From Lentilactobacillus sp. Marseille-Q4993 (GTDB lineage Bacteria > Bacillota > Bacilli > Lactobacillales > Lactobacillaceae): 44,963 bases of DNA. This document shows positions 24,493-33,210 of the stretch, one piece after another. How positions within the stretch are numbered: position 1 is the stretch's first letter; the number at the start of each line of letters is the position of its first letter. The notes below the pieces were generated by a model that saw only the letters and a program-made list of their open reading frames with translations, searched no databases and was not told where the DNA came from. The position numbers and the translations under genes were made by a program. The DNA is taken from contig NZ_CATNVB010000020.1 of the NCBI RefSeq assembly GCF_951230165.1, forward strand, positions 1-44,963. The letters are read 5' to 3'.

Positions 24493-25371
24493 CTAGTCAT
24501 TTTCCGACAACCAGTTCTCCAACACACTCAAAAATTCTTCACGTTGATCTAGTAAAGCGAGATGCCGGCTATTGGCGAATAAGTGCCACTTGGCCCCTGG
24601 AATGTTGTCATACACCGTCTTAGCAATCAATGGTGTACAAAGGTCATCAGTTCCGTTTGTGACCAGAACTGGAACGTGAACCTTATGAAGGTCATCGGTA
24701 ACGTCAAAGTCACTGATGGTTCCGTTTTCGGTAAATTCATTCGGACCTTCCGCAATCAAACTAGCCCGTTTTCCATTAGTCTCACGTCTCATTGGTTCTG
24801 GTGAATTTTCATTTGGCTCGTCCCAACAATAAGCTTCCATGTAGCGGGAGTTGGCTGCCAGGTAACGAGGGCCGGTAAAGTCACCAGTTCGCTCAGCCTC
24901 GGCAATGGCCTCGCGGTCTTCGTAACTGAGGTATTTAATTAGGCGGTGCTGTTCTTGCACCCAGAGCTTGATGGACGAAGGTGAGCCGTCAATCATGACA
25001 CTCTTGATTCCTTCTGGGTCAAATTGAGTTAGGTAGTACATTTCCAACATTCCGCCCCAGGACTGGCCGAGCATGTGAACGTGGTCAAGATGCAGATATT
25101 TCCGTAATTCAATCAATTCTTCTGCCCAAGTTTCTTTAACGTAAACTGATTCGTCTTCGGGGAGGGATGACTTTCCACAACCAACTTGGTCATACATAAT
25201 CAATTGGCGACCACTAGTTTCAGCGAAATCGTCCATCATCTCAAAGTAATTATGAGATGACCCTGGACCACCATGAATTAACAATAACGGTGCCTTATCA
25301 CTTGGTTCACCAACAATTCGGTAGTACGTTTTATACTCTCTGAATGGCATGTAACCTTCTTCAATCTTCAT
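24493..25371 (-). CDS. pepI: Proline iminopeptidase-type alpha/beta hydrolase
   Basis: Cytoplasmic aminopeptidase that removes N-terminal proline from peptides. About 292 residues from ATG at 25371 (MKIEEGYMPF), which lies nine bases after GAAGG; a TTG three codons earlier abuts that site. The oxyanion-hole motif HGGPGSSH is near residue 33, MYDQVGCGKS follows, and the nucleophile elbow is GQSWGG (Ser about 103). Catalytic Asp and His are expected in the C-terminal NGTDDLCTP and NSRHLALLDQ segments. These motifs fit the proline iminopeptidase subfamily (S33). Monocistronic. Confidence 0.85.
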   Translation of the reverse strand: MKIEEGYMPFREYKTYYRIVGEPSDKAPLLLIHGGPGSSHNYFEMMDDFAETSGRQLIMYDQVGCGKSSLPEDESVYVKETWAEELIELRKYLHLDHVHMLGQSWGGMLEMYYLTQFDPEGIKSVMIDGSPSSIKLWVQEQHRLIKYLSYEDREAIAEAERTGDFTGPRYLAANSRYMEAYCWDEPNENSPEPMRRETNGKRASLIAEGPNEFTENGTISDFDVTDDLHKVHVPVLVTNGTDDLCTPLIAKTVYDNIPGAKWHLFANSRHLALLDQREEFLSVLENWLSEND

Positions 25372-25542
25372 ATGTATCAACCTTCTTTAATAGTGTTATT
25401 GTCTTCGATTGTACTCCTTGATTAACCGTTTGTGAGAGAAAATTTAATAATTGGTTAAAACTAGTAGTTGAATTATCAACTTAGATGGCTTATTGTTAAA
25501 ACTATATTGACCACAATCTATTAACTAAGAATAGGGATAACC

Positions 25543-26049
25543 GTGACAAAATTTAACTTTGATTATTCAGACGACGCAACGCTTAATTATGGCAATCAAG
25601 ATGCAAAAACAGAGCTGACCTTGATTTTGAACTTAGGCTGCCCAGACACCCGTGACTGGTTTAACGCCAACAAGGATGACTTGGAAGCTGCAATCGATGA
25701 TGGCAAACTAAAAATTCACGTGAAGTTCTGGAACAAGGATAAGGAAGACCTTGCGAACGGCAACGTGGCTAACGGTTACGTTGATTATGACGATCCAAAG
25801 GCTGCTTGGAAGTTTATCGTGGCTGACTTTGAAAACCAAGATGAGTTAGACGCTCAGAATCTTGCAGATGTTCCTGCATACCTTGCTGATAAGTTTGGCG
25901 TTAAGCAATTTGCTGATCGTGAAACGGTTGCGGCTAAAACACTTGCAGAAGTAGAGGCGAATGACATTGTCAGTGTGCCAACTGTTATTAAAGGTGATGA
26001 GGCCTACTTTGATGACTCATTAAAGACGGTAACTGAATTGTTGGGATAA
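25543..26049 (+). CDS. DsbA/thioredoxin-like fold protein without CxxC
   Basis: 168-residue cytoplasmic protein with no signal peptide. It starts with GTG at 25543, preceded by AGGGAT. TELTLILNLGCPDTRDWF (about 23-40) resembles the first strand and active-site helix of a DsbA-like fold, but the CxxC pair is reduced to a single Cys (GCPDT). VPTVIKGDEAYFDDSL near the C-terminus holds the cis-Pro equivalent. The acidic composition is striking. A redox role is doubtful; glutathione-transferase-like or binding functions are possible. It has its own perfect terminator. Confidence 0.6.
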   Translation: MTKFNFDYSDDATLNYGNQDAKTELTLILNLGCPDTRDWFNANKDDLEAAIDDGKLKIHVKFWNKDKEDLANGNVANGYVDYDDPKAAWKFIVADFENQDELDAQNLADVPAYLADKFGVKQFADRETVAAKTLAEVEANDIVSVPTVIKGDEAYFDDSLKTVTELLG

Positions 26050-26052
26050 AAG

Positions 26053-26088
26053 AAAAAGTCCAGCACTGAATTTTGTGCTGGACTTTTT
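26053..26088 (+). terminator. Terminator of the DsbA-like gene
   Basis: AAAAAGTCCAGCAC/GTGCTGGACTTTTT is a perfect 14-bp stem. Confidence 0.9.
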
Positions 26089-26129
26089 GATATGCCTATT
26101 CATGCTCTGAACGCGTTTTATTATTGGAT

Positions 26130-26997
26130 TTACTTCTTTCCCAGTTCAGCCGTAGTATACACCATCTCATTCTTCAATGTTCCGCCCACTCCAATCACGT
26201 TGTACTTGGAATTTAGGAGGGCATCACGATGGCCCCAATTACTGCTAGCATCGTTGTAAATGTATTCGTGCAGATTGGATAGGGCGATACTCTTTTCTGA
26301 GCGGCCACCCTTGATCTGGTTTGAGTTTGGTAGGTTCCAGCTTTCTTTTGCTATACACTCGGAGCGGTAACCGTCATAGCCATACTTCTTGAAAAGTTGG
26401 TATGCTAATCCCTTACCGTTGCTGGCACCACTATTTGCCTTGTTGTAATGGGAAAAGTTGGTAATGATTTGTTGCGAACGTTTTTGGGCCATTTTGTTAA
26501 ACTCAGCGTCTTGGGTTAGGGGGGGGTAACTTTCGCTTGGCTCGTTCAGCGTTTAATGCTTTTATAAATTCATTTCTATATTCGGTTAGTGAAAAGTGGC
26601 TTAGGCTCGACTTGGAGGACTTAGTCGACTTCACCCGTTTGATGGTATCAGCCTTCTTAACGTACTTCGAAGCGACATAACCCTTTACCTTGCCGTTTTG
26701 TGACCTAAGGTACTTGTAAATGGCGTGCTTACCACTTGCCAGTTTGACTGTGACGGTCTTACCAGTCGTAAATACAGTCTTTTTGTACTTAGCCAGATTG
26801 TGATTTTTCTTGGTTAATTTATAGTTAGTGTACATTGGGCCTTTGGTTGCCTTAACCTTGGTGGCGGGGGAAAACGTTTTTACCTTCACTAGTTGGGCAG
26901 GCTTGGTTTTGGCACTTGCGCTATCGGTGGTAGTATAAAAGCCGATACCAAGAGCTAGTCCGCATATGATTCGGGTAATTATTCTGGTTGTCAGCAT
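26130..26997 (-). pseudogene. Secreted CAP-domain (SCP-like) protein gene split by a frameshift at a C8 tract
   Basis: One gene in two frames. The N-terminal part (26997 to about 26503) has a signal peptide ending near DSASAK, a basic SH3/SLAP-like repeat region (HAIYKYLRSQNGKVKGYVAS), and the start of a CAP domain (FIKALNAERAKRKLPP). The reading frame breaks at eight consecutive C residues on the coding strand (26519-26526). With seven C the protein would continue LPPLTQDAEFNKMAQKRSQQ into the second part (26492-26130), which carries YNKANSG and the CAP segment NWGHRDALLNSKYNVIGVGG. ATG at 26997 has a good GGAGG site. It may be a true pseudogene, a phase-variable gene, or a sequencing error. 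Confidence 0.85.
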
Positions 26998-27159
26998 TAG
27001 ATTGCCTCCTTCATGCTGGATAAATATGATTGTTAGGTTTAAAATTCTGCCGTTAGTATACCATTATTGTTAATCCGATTCACGAACGGAGTATCCAGTT
27101 GCGATTCTTGGTGGCTGGTGTATATTTATGAATAGAAAATGGAAAGTGGAGGTTTCATC

Positions 27160-27828
27160 ATGAGAATCAATGTTTTGCAACACACGCCAAATGAAGGCCC
27201 TGGGGCGATTCAAAGCTGGTCAAACGACAATGGTCATGAGATGTATGTGTATCATCCTGCCCAGTTCAATGGTGTCTTGCCAACGGCTGATGAGACCGAC
27301 ATGCTAATAATTCTAGGCGGACCAATGAGTCCAAACGATAATGACGACTGGATTCTAAACGAACGAGAATTGATCAAGGAACTACTGTCTCGCGATACGC
27401 CGATGTTTGGTGCTTGTTTCGGCGCTCAGCAGATTACCAAAACCCTTGGCTACCCAGTTACCAAGGGGCCCAAGGAAGTTGGCTGGGCCCCAGTTTACCT
27501 TCAAAATGATGTGATACCGAACTTACCTGATGAAGTTACAGCATTGCACTGGCATGAGGAAACGTTTGAGATTCCGGAGAACGCACAGTTACTATTCTCA
27601 AGTGATTGTCTAAAAAACCAAGGATTTGTGATGGGGCATCACGTAATCGGGTTGCAATTCCATTTTGAACCACTAGCAGACAATGTTCGCGAGATGGTGG
27701 TGAATGATGGGAGTTATACGAAGGGAAGTTTGCTGAATCAAACGCCGGCTGATATTCTGCAAGTGAAAGTGCCGAGTGAGAATAAGCAAGTGATGTATAA
27801 GTTGTTGGATTATATAAGTGAAAGGTGA
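27160..27828 (+). CDS. Class I glutamine amidotransferase-like protein
   Basis: GMP-synthase-like GATase (type 1) standing alone, 222 residues from ATG at 27160, preceded by GTGGAGG; the open frame starts seven codons earlier without a site. LIILGGPMSPND is the oxyanion region. The nucleophile is the Cys of FGACFGAQQI (about residue 85). His and Glu of the triad lie in GLQFHFEP (about 165-172). No synthetase domain is fused, so it probably acts on a small-molecule substrate, as in gamma-glutamyl peptide hydrolases. Substrate unknown. Confidence 0.82.
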   Translation: MRINVLQHTPNEGPGAIQSWSNDNGHEMYVYHPAQFNGVLPTADETDMLIILGGPMSPNDNDDWILNERELIKELLSRDTPMFGACFGAQQITKTLGYPVTKGPKEVGWAPVYLQNDVIPNLPDEVTALHWHEETFEIPENAQLLFSSDCLKNQGFVMGHHVIGLQFHFEPLADNVREMVVNDGSYTKGSLLNQTPADILQVKVPSENKQVMYKLLDYISER

Positions 27829-27868
27829 GTGCTGATAACGAAGATGCCAGGACGTACCTAGGCATGTC

Positions 27869-27901
27869 AAAAAAGCAATGAAAATTATCATTGCTTTTTT
27901 T
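27869..27901 (+). terminator. Terminator of the GATase gene
   Basis: AAAAAAGCAATGA (AAAT) TCATTGCTTTTTT stem with T-run; its GCAATGA...TCATTGC arms resemble the terminal hairpin of the 205-bp repeats. Confidence 0.85.
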
Positions 27902-27986
27902 GCTCATATCCAAATTTTTGCTACACTTCATATACATCTAGTAATGTTCCATAATTTTATTGATTACCTATATTTAGTTATCTTAC

Positions 27987-28388
27987 TTAATTAGTTTTAT
28001 TTTCAGTAATATGGCTCGCAAATTTATCAAATACCAAGTCGTGGTTAAGGGAAGAATCCTCGGTTTTTGCTACAAATAATGCCAATTCCTCGATTTCTTT
28101 ATTGGTAAAAGTTAAAACCATGTTGTTCATTGTAGTCATAAGGTCGGCGGCAAGTACTGCAGTCCTCTTGTTGCCATCTTCAAATATATGGAGTTTTATA
28201 ATTTTGATAAAAACTATTCCAACTTTTTGATGAAAGGTTGGATAAAGTTCTTTTTTTGAAACAACTTGTTTTGGCAGTGTTACTAGTGAGTTCAATCCTT
28301 TAGGGTTTCGAATGAACGGAGTTTCGCCACTTTCGAGGATAATAGCAGTATTAATGGGCATTATTTCTTGCTCAGTGAGGTACTCCAT
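27987..28388 (-). CDS. doc: Doc-type toxin (Fic/Doc family)
   Basis: 133-residue death-on-curing type protein. The Fic-fold core motif is HIFEDGNKRT (residues 67-76). The Lys in place of the second Gly is the hallmark of Doc, whose characterised phage P1 member phosphorylates EF-Tu rather than AMPylating. No inhibitory helix motif was noticed. The start overlaps the AbrB-type antitoxin gene by 17 bases, so the two are translationally coupled. A type II toxin-antitoxin role is inferred from this pairing. Confidence 0.82.
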   Translation of the reverse strand: MEYLTEQEIMPINTAIILESGETPFIRNPKGLNSLVTLPKQVVSKKELYPTFHQKVGIVFIKIIKLHIFEDGNKRTAVLAADLMTTMNNMVLTFTNKEIEELALFVAKTEDSSLNHDLVFDKFASHITENKTN

Positions 28389-28623
28389 TTTGGTCTCCTT
28401 CCTTCAAGGCATTTAGAGCATCTTTATATTTATTCATACTTTCAGCTAACATTGCTTCAAAGTTTTCAGGTAATTGCTGAGTTGGTTTGATTTGAATTCC
28501 ATCCTTGTTTTTGGAAATTGAAACTCGATCTCCTTCTGAAAGATTCAATTCCTTTAAGACTTTTGATGGTATTACGACTCCATTAGAGTTACCGATTTTT
28601 ATAACCTTTTTTATTGAATCCAT
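28372..28623 (-). CDS. AbrB/MazE-type antitoxin
   Basis: 83-residue SpoVT-AbrB-domain protein. The N-terminal swapped-hairpin DNA-binding domain is KKVIKIGNSNGVVIPSKVLK (about 5-24). The acidic C-terminus (ENFEAMLAESMNKYKDALNA) is likely the toxin-binding tail. It is the upstream gene of the pair, as expected for an antitoxin. ATG follows an AGAGGTG site. A tandem 8-bp repeat overlaps its promoter and is the obvious candidate for autoregulation. Confidence 0.8.
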   Translation of the reverse strand: MDSIKKVIKIGNSNGVVIPSKVLKELNLSEGDRVSISKNKDGIQIKPTQQLPENFEAMLAESMNKYKDALNALKEGDQNGVPH

Positions 28624-28652
28624 GGTTAAACACCTCTTTTATAAGTAACTAT

Positions 28653-28673
28653 ATTATAACGTAATAACGTAAT
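28653..28673 (-). promoter_or_regulatory. Toxin-antitoxin promoter with tandem operator
   Basis: On the minus strand a perfect -10 TATAAT (28653-28658) abuts two tandem copies of ATTACGTT (plus-strand AACGTAAT at 28658-28665 and 28666-28673). The operator sharing bases with the promoter fits autorepression by the antitoxin complex. The -35 is weak. Confidence 0.55.
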
Positions 28674-28775
28674 TACATTTTTACACAACATAATTTGAGA
28701 TAAGGGGAAACCAGTTTACTTTAAAATTTTTATAAATGAAACGAAACAAAGAGGCGAAAAATGAATAAGTATATG

Positions 28776-28825
28776 AAACCACCCGGTAAAAGTTAGATTT
28801 ATGTCTAACTCGTACCGGGTGGTTT
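28776..28825 (-). terminator. Long hairpin downstream of the lepB-secreted protein unit
   Basis: AAACCACCCGGTA/TACCGGGTGGTTT with inner GTTAGA/TCTAAC forms a long stem. It lies about 55 bp beyond the stop of the minus-strand gene 28880-29719. A short stretch after it (28826-28860) resembles the right half of the 205-bp repeats' final hairpin. Confidence 0.7.
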
Positions 28826-28879
28826 AAGTTTAAGAAAATGAAATTATCACTATTTTTTGGTTGTTATTGTGATATTTCA

Positions 28880-29719
28880 CTAATCTCCATTATTCTGATA
28901 TGGAATTGGCAATGTGTAATACCTATACCCACCAAACTTATACATGCTGGCAGTTTGGGTGCTTCTACCAACGTATTCGTAAGGCGTGTGTAAGTTTTGA
29001 ATTGTTAGCCGATACCTGTAATTACCAGTTGATCTAACCTTCTTGTCATTCACACCCTTCAGATTATTTCTGAAGTAGAAGTAAATCTTACCGTTCTTAC
29101 GAATGGTTTTTCTGATTTTTGCAAACGAAGTTGGTTTTTGACGGTAAAGCCATCTACCATCGTAGCCTACCAATTGTTTGCCCTTATACTTATAGAATTC
29201 TGCAAATCCATCAGAGGTAAACTTGATGGCGTTTTGCTTGAGCTTAGCTTTTGAACCGTTGATTGCCTTGTCCTTGAATTGAGCAGGACCACCAGTAACA
29301 AAGACGTTATTGTTATATGGGGTAACCATATAACTTGGCGTTTTAACCCTGGTGTAGCGAGACTTCATATAAGTTTGCCAGGTATTAAACTGGTGCCATG
29401 GTTTGGCAAAACCTTGTTTTTTTAATAGGTAGTAACTTAAATCTGGACCCATATTTTGTAGAGCGTCAAGGGTTTTGCTAGCACTGTCACCGGAATGAAA
29501 ACCACTGATAATGGTTCCCTTTGGTAGAATGATTTTTTTACCTTTGAAGGGACCAGCCTGGGTATTCTGATTGTACCGATAGTATTGGTTTGGTTTCGCA
29601 GTGTTGGTGATAAAGCTACTCTTAATCCGGTGAAAGTCACCCGCGTGAGCAGGCTTAGCTGGAATGGCAAATAATGCCATTGCTAAAGCACCGATAAAAA
29701 TACCAGTTGTTTTTTTCAT
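28880..29719 (-). CDS. Secreted protein of unknown function, cotranscribed with signal peptidase
   Basis: 279-residue exported protein, signal peptide ending PAHAGD. The mature part is basic and aromatic (KPNQYYRYNQNTQAG, KIYFYFRNNLKG, YRYRLTIQNLH), and I do not recognise a domain. It begins 24 bp after lepB ends, with a GGGGGAG site before ATG, so the pair is probably one operon. That suggests a dedicated link between this peptidase and this cargo, or simply shared control of export. Surface location is inferred from the signal peptide. Confidence 0.65.
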   Translation of the reverse strand: MKKTTGIFIGALAMALFAIPAKPAHAGDFHRIKSSFITNTAKPNQYYRYNQNTQAGPFKGKKIILPKGTIISGFHSGDSASKTLDALQNMGPDLSYYLLKKQGFAKPWHQFNTWQTYMKSRYTRVKTPSYMVTPYNNNVFVTGGPAQFKDKAINGSKAKLKQNAIKFTSDGFAEFYKYKGKQLVGYDGRWLYRQKPTSFAKIRKTIRKNGKIYFYFRNNLKGVNDKKVRSTGNYRYRLTIQNLHTPYEYVGRSTQTASMYKFGGYRYYTLPIPYQNNGD

Positions 29720-29743
29720 TGTAATATCTCCCCCAATGATTAA

Positions 29744-30319
29744 TTATTGCTTAGATGCGTTGACTAACGTTGCGTTTTTGCTAAATGGCAACACCTTCAT
29801 TACACCGACAATTTTGTTCTTAGGAACAAAGCCCCAATAACGTCCGTCCATTGAAATTGAACGGTGGTCACCTAGGACAAAGTACTTACCCTTTGGCACG
29901 ACCGTCACTCCGTTATCACGGGGCCACGATTTAGAAAGGGAGTGGAGGGTCCAATTGCCGGTTCCGGTAGTTCGTTGGTATTTGCCGATGTAGCCTTGAT
30001 AAATCTTTTTATGGTTCACATAAATGTTACCATTTTTACTCTCAACTGTATCTCCAGGCAACCCAATCACCCGTTTCACGTAATCGGTATGTTTGTGAAC
30101 GCTGGGATCTTCACCGTTAGCGTCAAAAATAATGACAGAATTATGATTGATGGCTGTGGGTTTGACGGCAACCCCCAGTTGTTGATTTTCCAAATTTGGT
30201 TGCATGGAATTACCATCGACCCGAATGGGTGTCATGACGAAATTGTTGATGACAAGGACAAGAGCTACCGCTACCACGATTGGGATAACGTAACTCATAA
30301 TGCTTTTTATTGTTTTCAT
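29744..30319 (-). CDS. lepB: Signal peptidase I
   Basis: Membrane-bound type I signal peptidase, 191 residues. One N-terminal membrane helix (YVIPIVVAVALVLVINNF) precedes the catalytic Ser38 in GNSMQP. The general-base Lys82 lies in DYVKRVIGLPGD (79-90). The box GDHRSISMDGRYWGFV (150-165) completes the family signature. It cleaves signal peptides of exported proteins at the outer face of the membrane. It is followed directly by a secreted protein gene, an arrangement seen where a peptidase has a preferred substrate. Confidence 0.93.
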   Translation of the reverse strand: MKTIKSIMSYVIPIVVAVALVLVINNFVMTPIRVDGNSMQPNLENQQLGVAVKPTAINHNSVIIFDANGEDPSVHKHTDYVKRVIGLPGDTVESKNGNIYVNHKKIYQGYIGKYQRTTGTGNWTLHSLSKSWPRDNGVTVVPKGKYFVLGDHRSISMDGRYWGFVPKNKIVGVMKVLPFSKNATLVNASKQ

Positions 30320-30435
30320 TAAAGTAGCCTTTCATAGTTATGTATTTAGCATAGGTTGATTATACCAACCTCAACGTTGAACTTTAAGGGGGAAAGTGTA
30401 GAATGAAACTAAAATTTAAGGTGTGGGGTGATTAA

Positions 30436-30954
30436 ATGCAATTAAGGTCCGTCTTGATGTTTCCAAAGCTTGATGATTCAAAAACGATAAGTGATTACCG
30501 AACTCGCTATGATGACTTGGTAGAGCATATTCGTCCCCACGTTCAATTAGTGTTTCCGTTTGAAAGTGAAATGAGTGACCAACGAATTGGTAACGCCGTG
30601 GCTAAAGTAATCGAGCGGGTTCGACAAATGAAGGCGGTGTTGGGGGATGCGTATACAATTCCCAGCGCTAGGACGGTTGAGGTCGAGGTATTGTTGGTGA
30701 AGCAGGAGATTATTGATCTTCACGACGCTTTGTATAAAGAACCTGAGTTTGCCAAATTTCTCAATAAACAAATTCCGTACCGGCCTCACGTGACGATTGC
30801 CAGAAATGTAACTGATTCAGAGGCAAAACAAATCGTTAAAAAGTATAATGCTGAGGGAAATCGCCAGGAGATGATCATTGATTCGGTTTCAATTGAGAGA
30901 ATCTTGGAGAATGGTGATTCAGATGAATTCTTCAATCATGAATTAGGTAGTTAA
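30436..30954 (+). CDS. 2'-5' RNA ligase-like (2H phosphoesterase) family protein
   Basis: 172-residue LigT/2H phosphoesterase-type protein. Two His motifs expected of the fold are HVQLVFPF (about residues 34-41; the usual Thr is Gln) and PHVTIAR (about 116-122). Gram-positive YjcG-like members are annotated as putative phosphoesterases with no firm substrate. The start ATG follows GTGGGGTG. It is convergent with the acetyltransferase gene, only three bases apart, and no terminator was seen between them. Confidence 0.75.
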   Translation: MQLRSVLMFPKLDDSKTISDYRTRYDDLVEHIRPHVQLVFPFESEMSDQRIGNAVAKVIERVRQMKAVLGDAYTIPSARTVEVEVLLVKQEIIDLHDALYKEPEFAKFLNKQIPYRPHVTIARNVTDSEAKQIVKKYNAEGNRQEMIIDSVSIERILENGDSDEFFNHELGS

Positions 30955-30957
30955 GAA

Positions 30958-31401
30958 CTAAATTTTCATTGTATATCCCACTTCACCAGTCTCGCCATCA
31001 ATTTGTTTGCTAACTATTTTAAATCCCAGGCGTTTGTACAATTCAAATGCCCTGGGATTTTTTTCGTATACGTGGAGGGTTAGCGTTTTATAGTCCGCAA
31101 TTGCCCGCTTGAATAGTGCAGTCCCAATCCCATTATCACGATACTTACGGTCAACAAATAGACCAGCGGCGTAAGTATCAACAATTCCCAGAAAGCCAAC
31201 GATTTGGCTGTCAATAGTGGCCGTGTAAACGACTGATTCCTGAATTGCGTGACGAACCTCGGTGATGGAGCTAATCCAATAATTGCGGTCAATAAACGAA
31301 TGACCGTCGAGGTTCCCCGCTAGCCAAATGGTCATGATTTGATCCATTTGAACTTGGTTGAGCGAGTTGGGCCGACTGATTTGAAACTGAGTATTTGTCA
31401 T
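30958..31401 (-). CDS. GNAT family N-acetyltransferase
   Basis: 147 residues from ATG at 31401, directly after AGGAGGAAAA; the open frame extends 22 codons upstream without support. The acetyl-CoA-binding motif A is LFVDRKYRDNGIGTALFKRA. The C-terminal YEKNPRAFELYKRLGF is motif B. The acceptor substrate cannot be told from sequence; YiaC-like protein or small-molecule acetylation is possible. Confidence 0.82.
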   Translation of the reverse strand: MTNTQFQISRPNSLNQVQMDQIMTIWLAGNLDGHSFIDRNYWISSITEVRHAIQESVVYTATIDSQIVGFLGIVDTYAAGLFVDRKYRDNGIGTALFKRAIADYKTLTLHVYEKNPRAFELYKRLGFKIVSKQIDGETGEVGYTMKI

Positions 31402-31572
31402 TGTAATTTTCCTCCTTGCATAGCTAAGTATATCGCAGAGTAAAGTTTTTATATAAAACACGGACAATAAAATTATATTTGTTAATAAAGTTTGGCTTTA
31501 ATTGCTCATTTGCTTGCTTTAGTGTAAAATCATACCAACACTTAATAAAATACGAATCGTGAAAGGATTATT

Positions 31573-31842
31573 ATGAAAGCAATTGTTACCGTAATCGGTC
31601 ATGACCAAGTTGGCATTATTGCCAAGGTTTCTCAAAAACTAGCAGATCTACAAGTAAATATTATCGATATGTCACAAACTCTGATGCATGGTGATTTCAC
31701 CATGATGCTTAACGGTGAGTGGGACGAAACCACAACCTCGTTTGAACAAGTGAAAGCTGGATTGAAGGAAGTTGCTGATGAAACTGGATTAACAATCAAT
31801 ATCCAACGCGAAGAATTGTTTGACGCAATTCAGAAATTATAG
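31573..31842 (+). CDS. ACT domain protein, UPF0237 family
   Basis: 89-residue stand-alone ACT domain. The sequence begins [20 protein letters not shown], the beta-alpha start typical of ligand-binding ACT domains. The ATG follows GAAAGGA. It lies 11 bp before a PFL-family (UPF0210) gene, its usual neighbour, suggesting it regulates or binds the same amino-acid-like ligand. The partner is broken here by a stop codon. Confidence 0.85.
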   Translation: MKAIVTVIGHDQVGIIAKVSQKLADLQVNIIDMSQTLMHGDFTMMLNGEWDETTTSFEQVKAGLKEVADETGLTINIQREELFDAIQKL

Positions 31843-31853
31843 GGGGTGCCGGT

Positions 31854-33197
31854 TTGGAATCAAAACAAATTATCGATACCATTCATATGATTTCTGAAGA
31901 ACGACTTGATATTCGGACGATTACGATGGGAATCTCTTTATTTGATTGTATTGACAGTGATGGGGCCAAGGCTCGTCAGAAGATTTATGACAAACTAACT
32001 ACGTCTGCTCAGGACTTGGTTAAGGTGGCTGACCAGATTGAGTCAGAATACGGAATTCCAATTGTGAATAAACGACTTTCCGTAACCCCAATCTCAATGA
32101 TTGCGGCCGCATGTCATGATGATAACTACGTCGAATACGCAAAGACGATGGAAAAAGCTGCAGAAACTGTTGGCGTTGACCTAATTGGCGGTTTTTCGGC
32201 CTTAGTGCAGAAGGGGTACCAAATTGGGGATGAAAAGCTGATTGCTTCAATCCCGGAAGCTTTGAGTGAGACCAGTCGGGTATGTAGTTCAGTTAATGTT
32301 GGTTCAACTCGTTCTTGAATCAATATGGATGCCGTTCAGCAGATAGGTAAAGTAGTTAAGGACTTAGCTGAGATTGACGTTGCTAGCTGTATGAGTTTGG
32401 TAGTCTTTGCAAACGCCGTTGAGGACAACCCATTTATGGCAGGTGCTTTCCACGGCGTTGGTGAAGCTGATAAGGTAATCAATGTTGGTATTAGTGGCCC
32501 AGGAGTTGTGAAACGGGCATTGGAAAAGATTCCTGGCGCATCAATGGACGTTGTTTCTGAAACAATCAAAAAGACTGCGTTCAAGGTAACTCGAATGGGT
32601 CAATTGGTTGGAAACGTGGCTGCGAAGGCTTTGAACGTTCCGTTTGGAATTGTTGATCTATCACTAGCTCCAACTCCATATGAAGGCGATTCAGTTGCCG
32701 AAATCTTGGAAGAGATTGGTTTGGAAAGTGTTGGTGCACCAGGAAATACTGCTGCATTGGCAATGCTTAATGACGCCGTTAAAAAGGGTGGCGTTATGGC
32801 CTGCGAACGGGTTGGTGGTTTGTCAGGGGCATTCATTCCGGTGTCTGAAGATGCAGAGATGATTCGGGCAGTTGAAAGCAGTAATTTGAATATCGAAAAA
32901 CTAGAAGCAATGACCGCAGTTTGTTCTGTCGGCTTGGACATGATTGCCGTTCCTGGCGATACGTCAGCTGAAACGCTGAGTGGGATGATTGCTGATGAAG
33001 CAGCAATTGGCGTAATCAATAATAAGACGACTGCGGTCCGGGTGATTCCAGCAATCGGCCAAACGGTAGGTGACTACGTGGATTTTGGTGGGATATTTGG
33101 AAAGGCTCCAGTAATGCCGGTGAATACAAATAGTCCGGCGAAGATGATCCATCGTGGTGGTCATGTGCCGGCACCGATTCATTCGTTTAAGAATTAG
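31854..33197 (+). pseudogene. PFL-family protein (UPF0210/DUF711) interrupted by an in-frame TGA
   Basis: A roughly 447-codon frame starting with TTG at 31854 after AGGGGGTG, interrupted only by TGA at 32316-32318. The flanking sequence reads VNVGSTRS-stop-INMDAV; intact members read SGINMDA there as I recall, so a GGA Gly codon has become TGA by one base change. The frame resumes without shift to 33197, and an ATG six bases after the stop (32325) could restart translation. No ribosome binding site precedes that ATG, although termination-reinitiation is possible. Function unknown; the family is linked to ACT regulators and glycyl-radical-like folds by name. Pseudogene, split gene or sequencing error remain open. 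Confidence 0.82.
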
Positions 33198-33210
33198 ATT
33201 GTTTATATCA

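Noticed and set aside
27536-27937. Minus-strand frame of 133 codons opposite the GATase gene
   Set aside because: Shadow frame; the plus-strand gene has clear catalytic motifs and a terminator.
28761-28796. Eleven-codon frame MNKYMKPPGKS
   Set aside because: Too short, hydrophilic, and its end lies in the hairpin of the opposite-strand gene; a chance frame is more likely.
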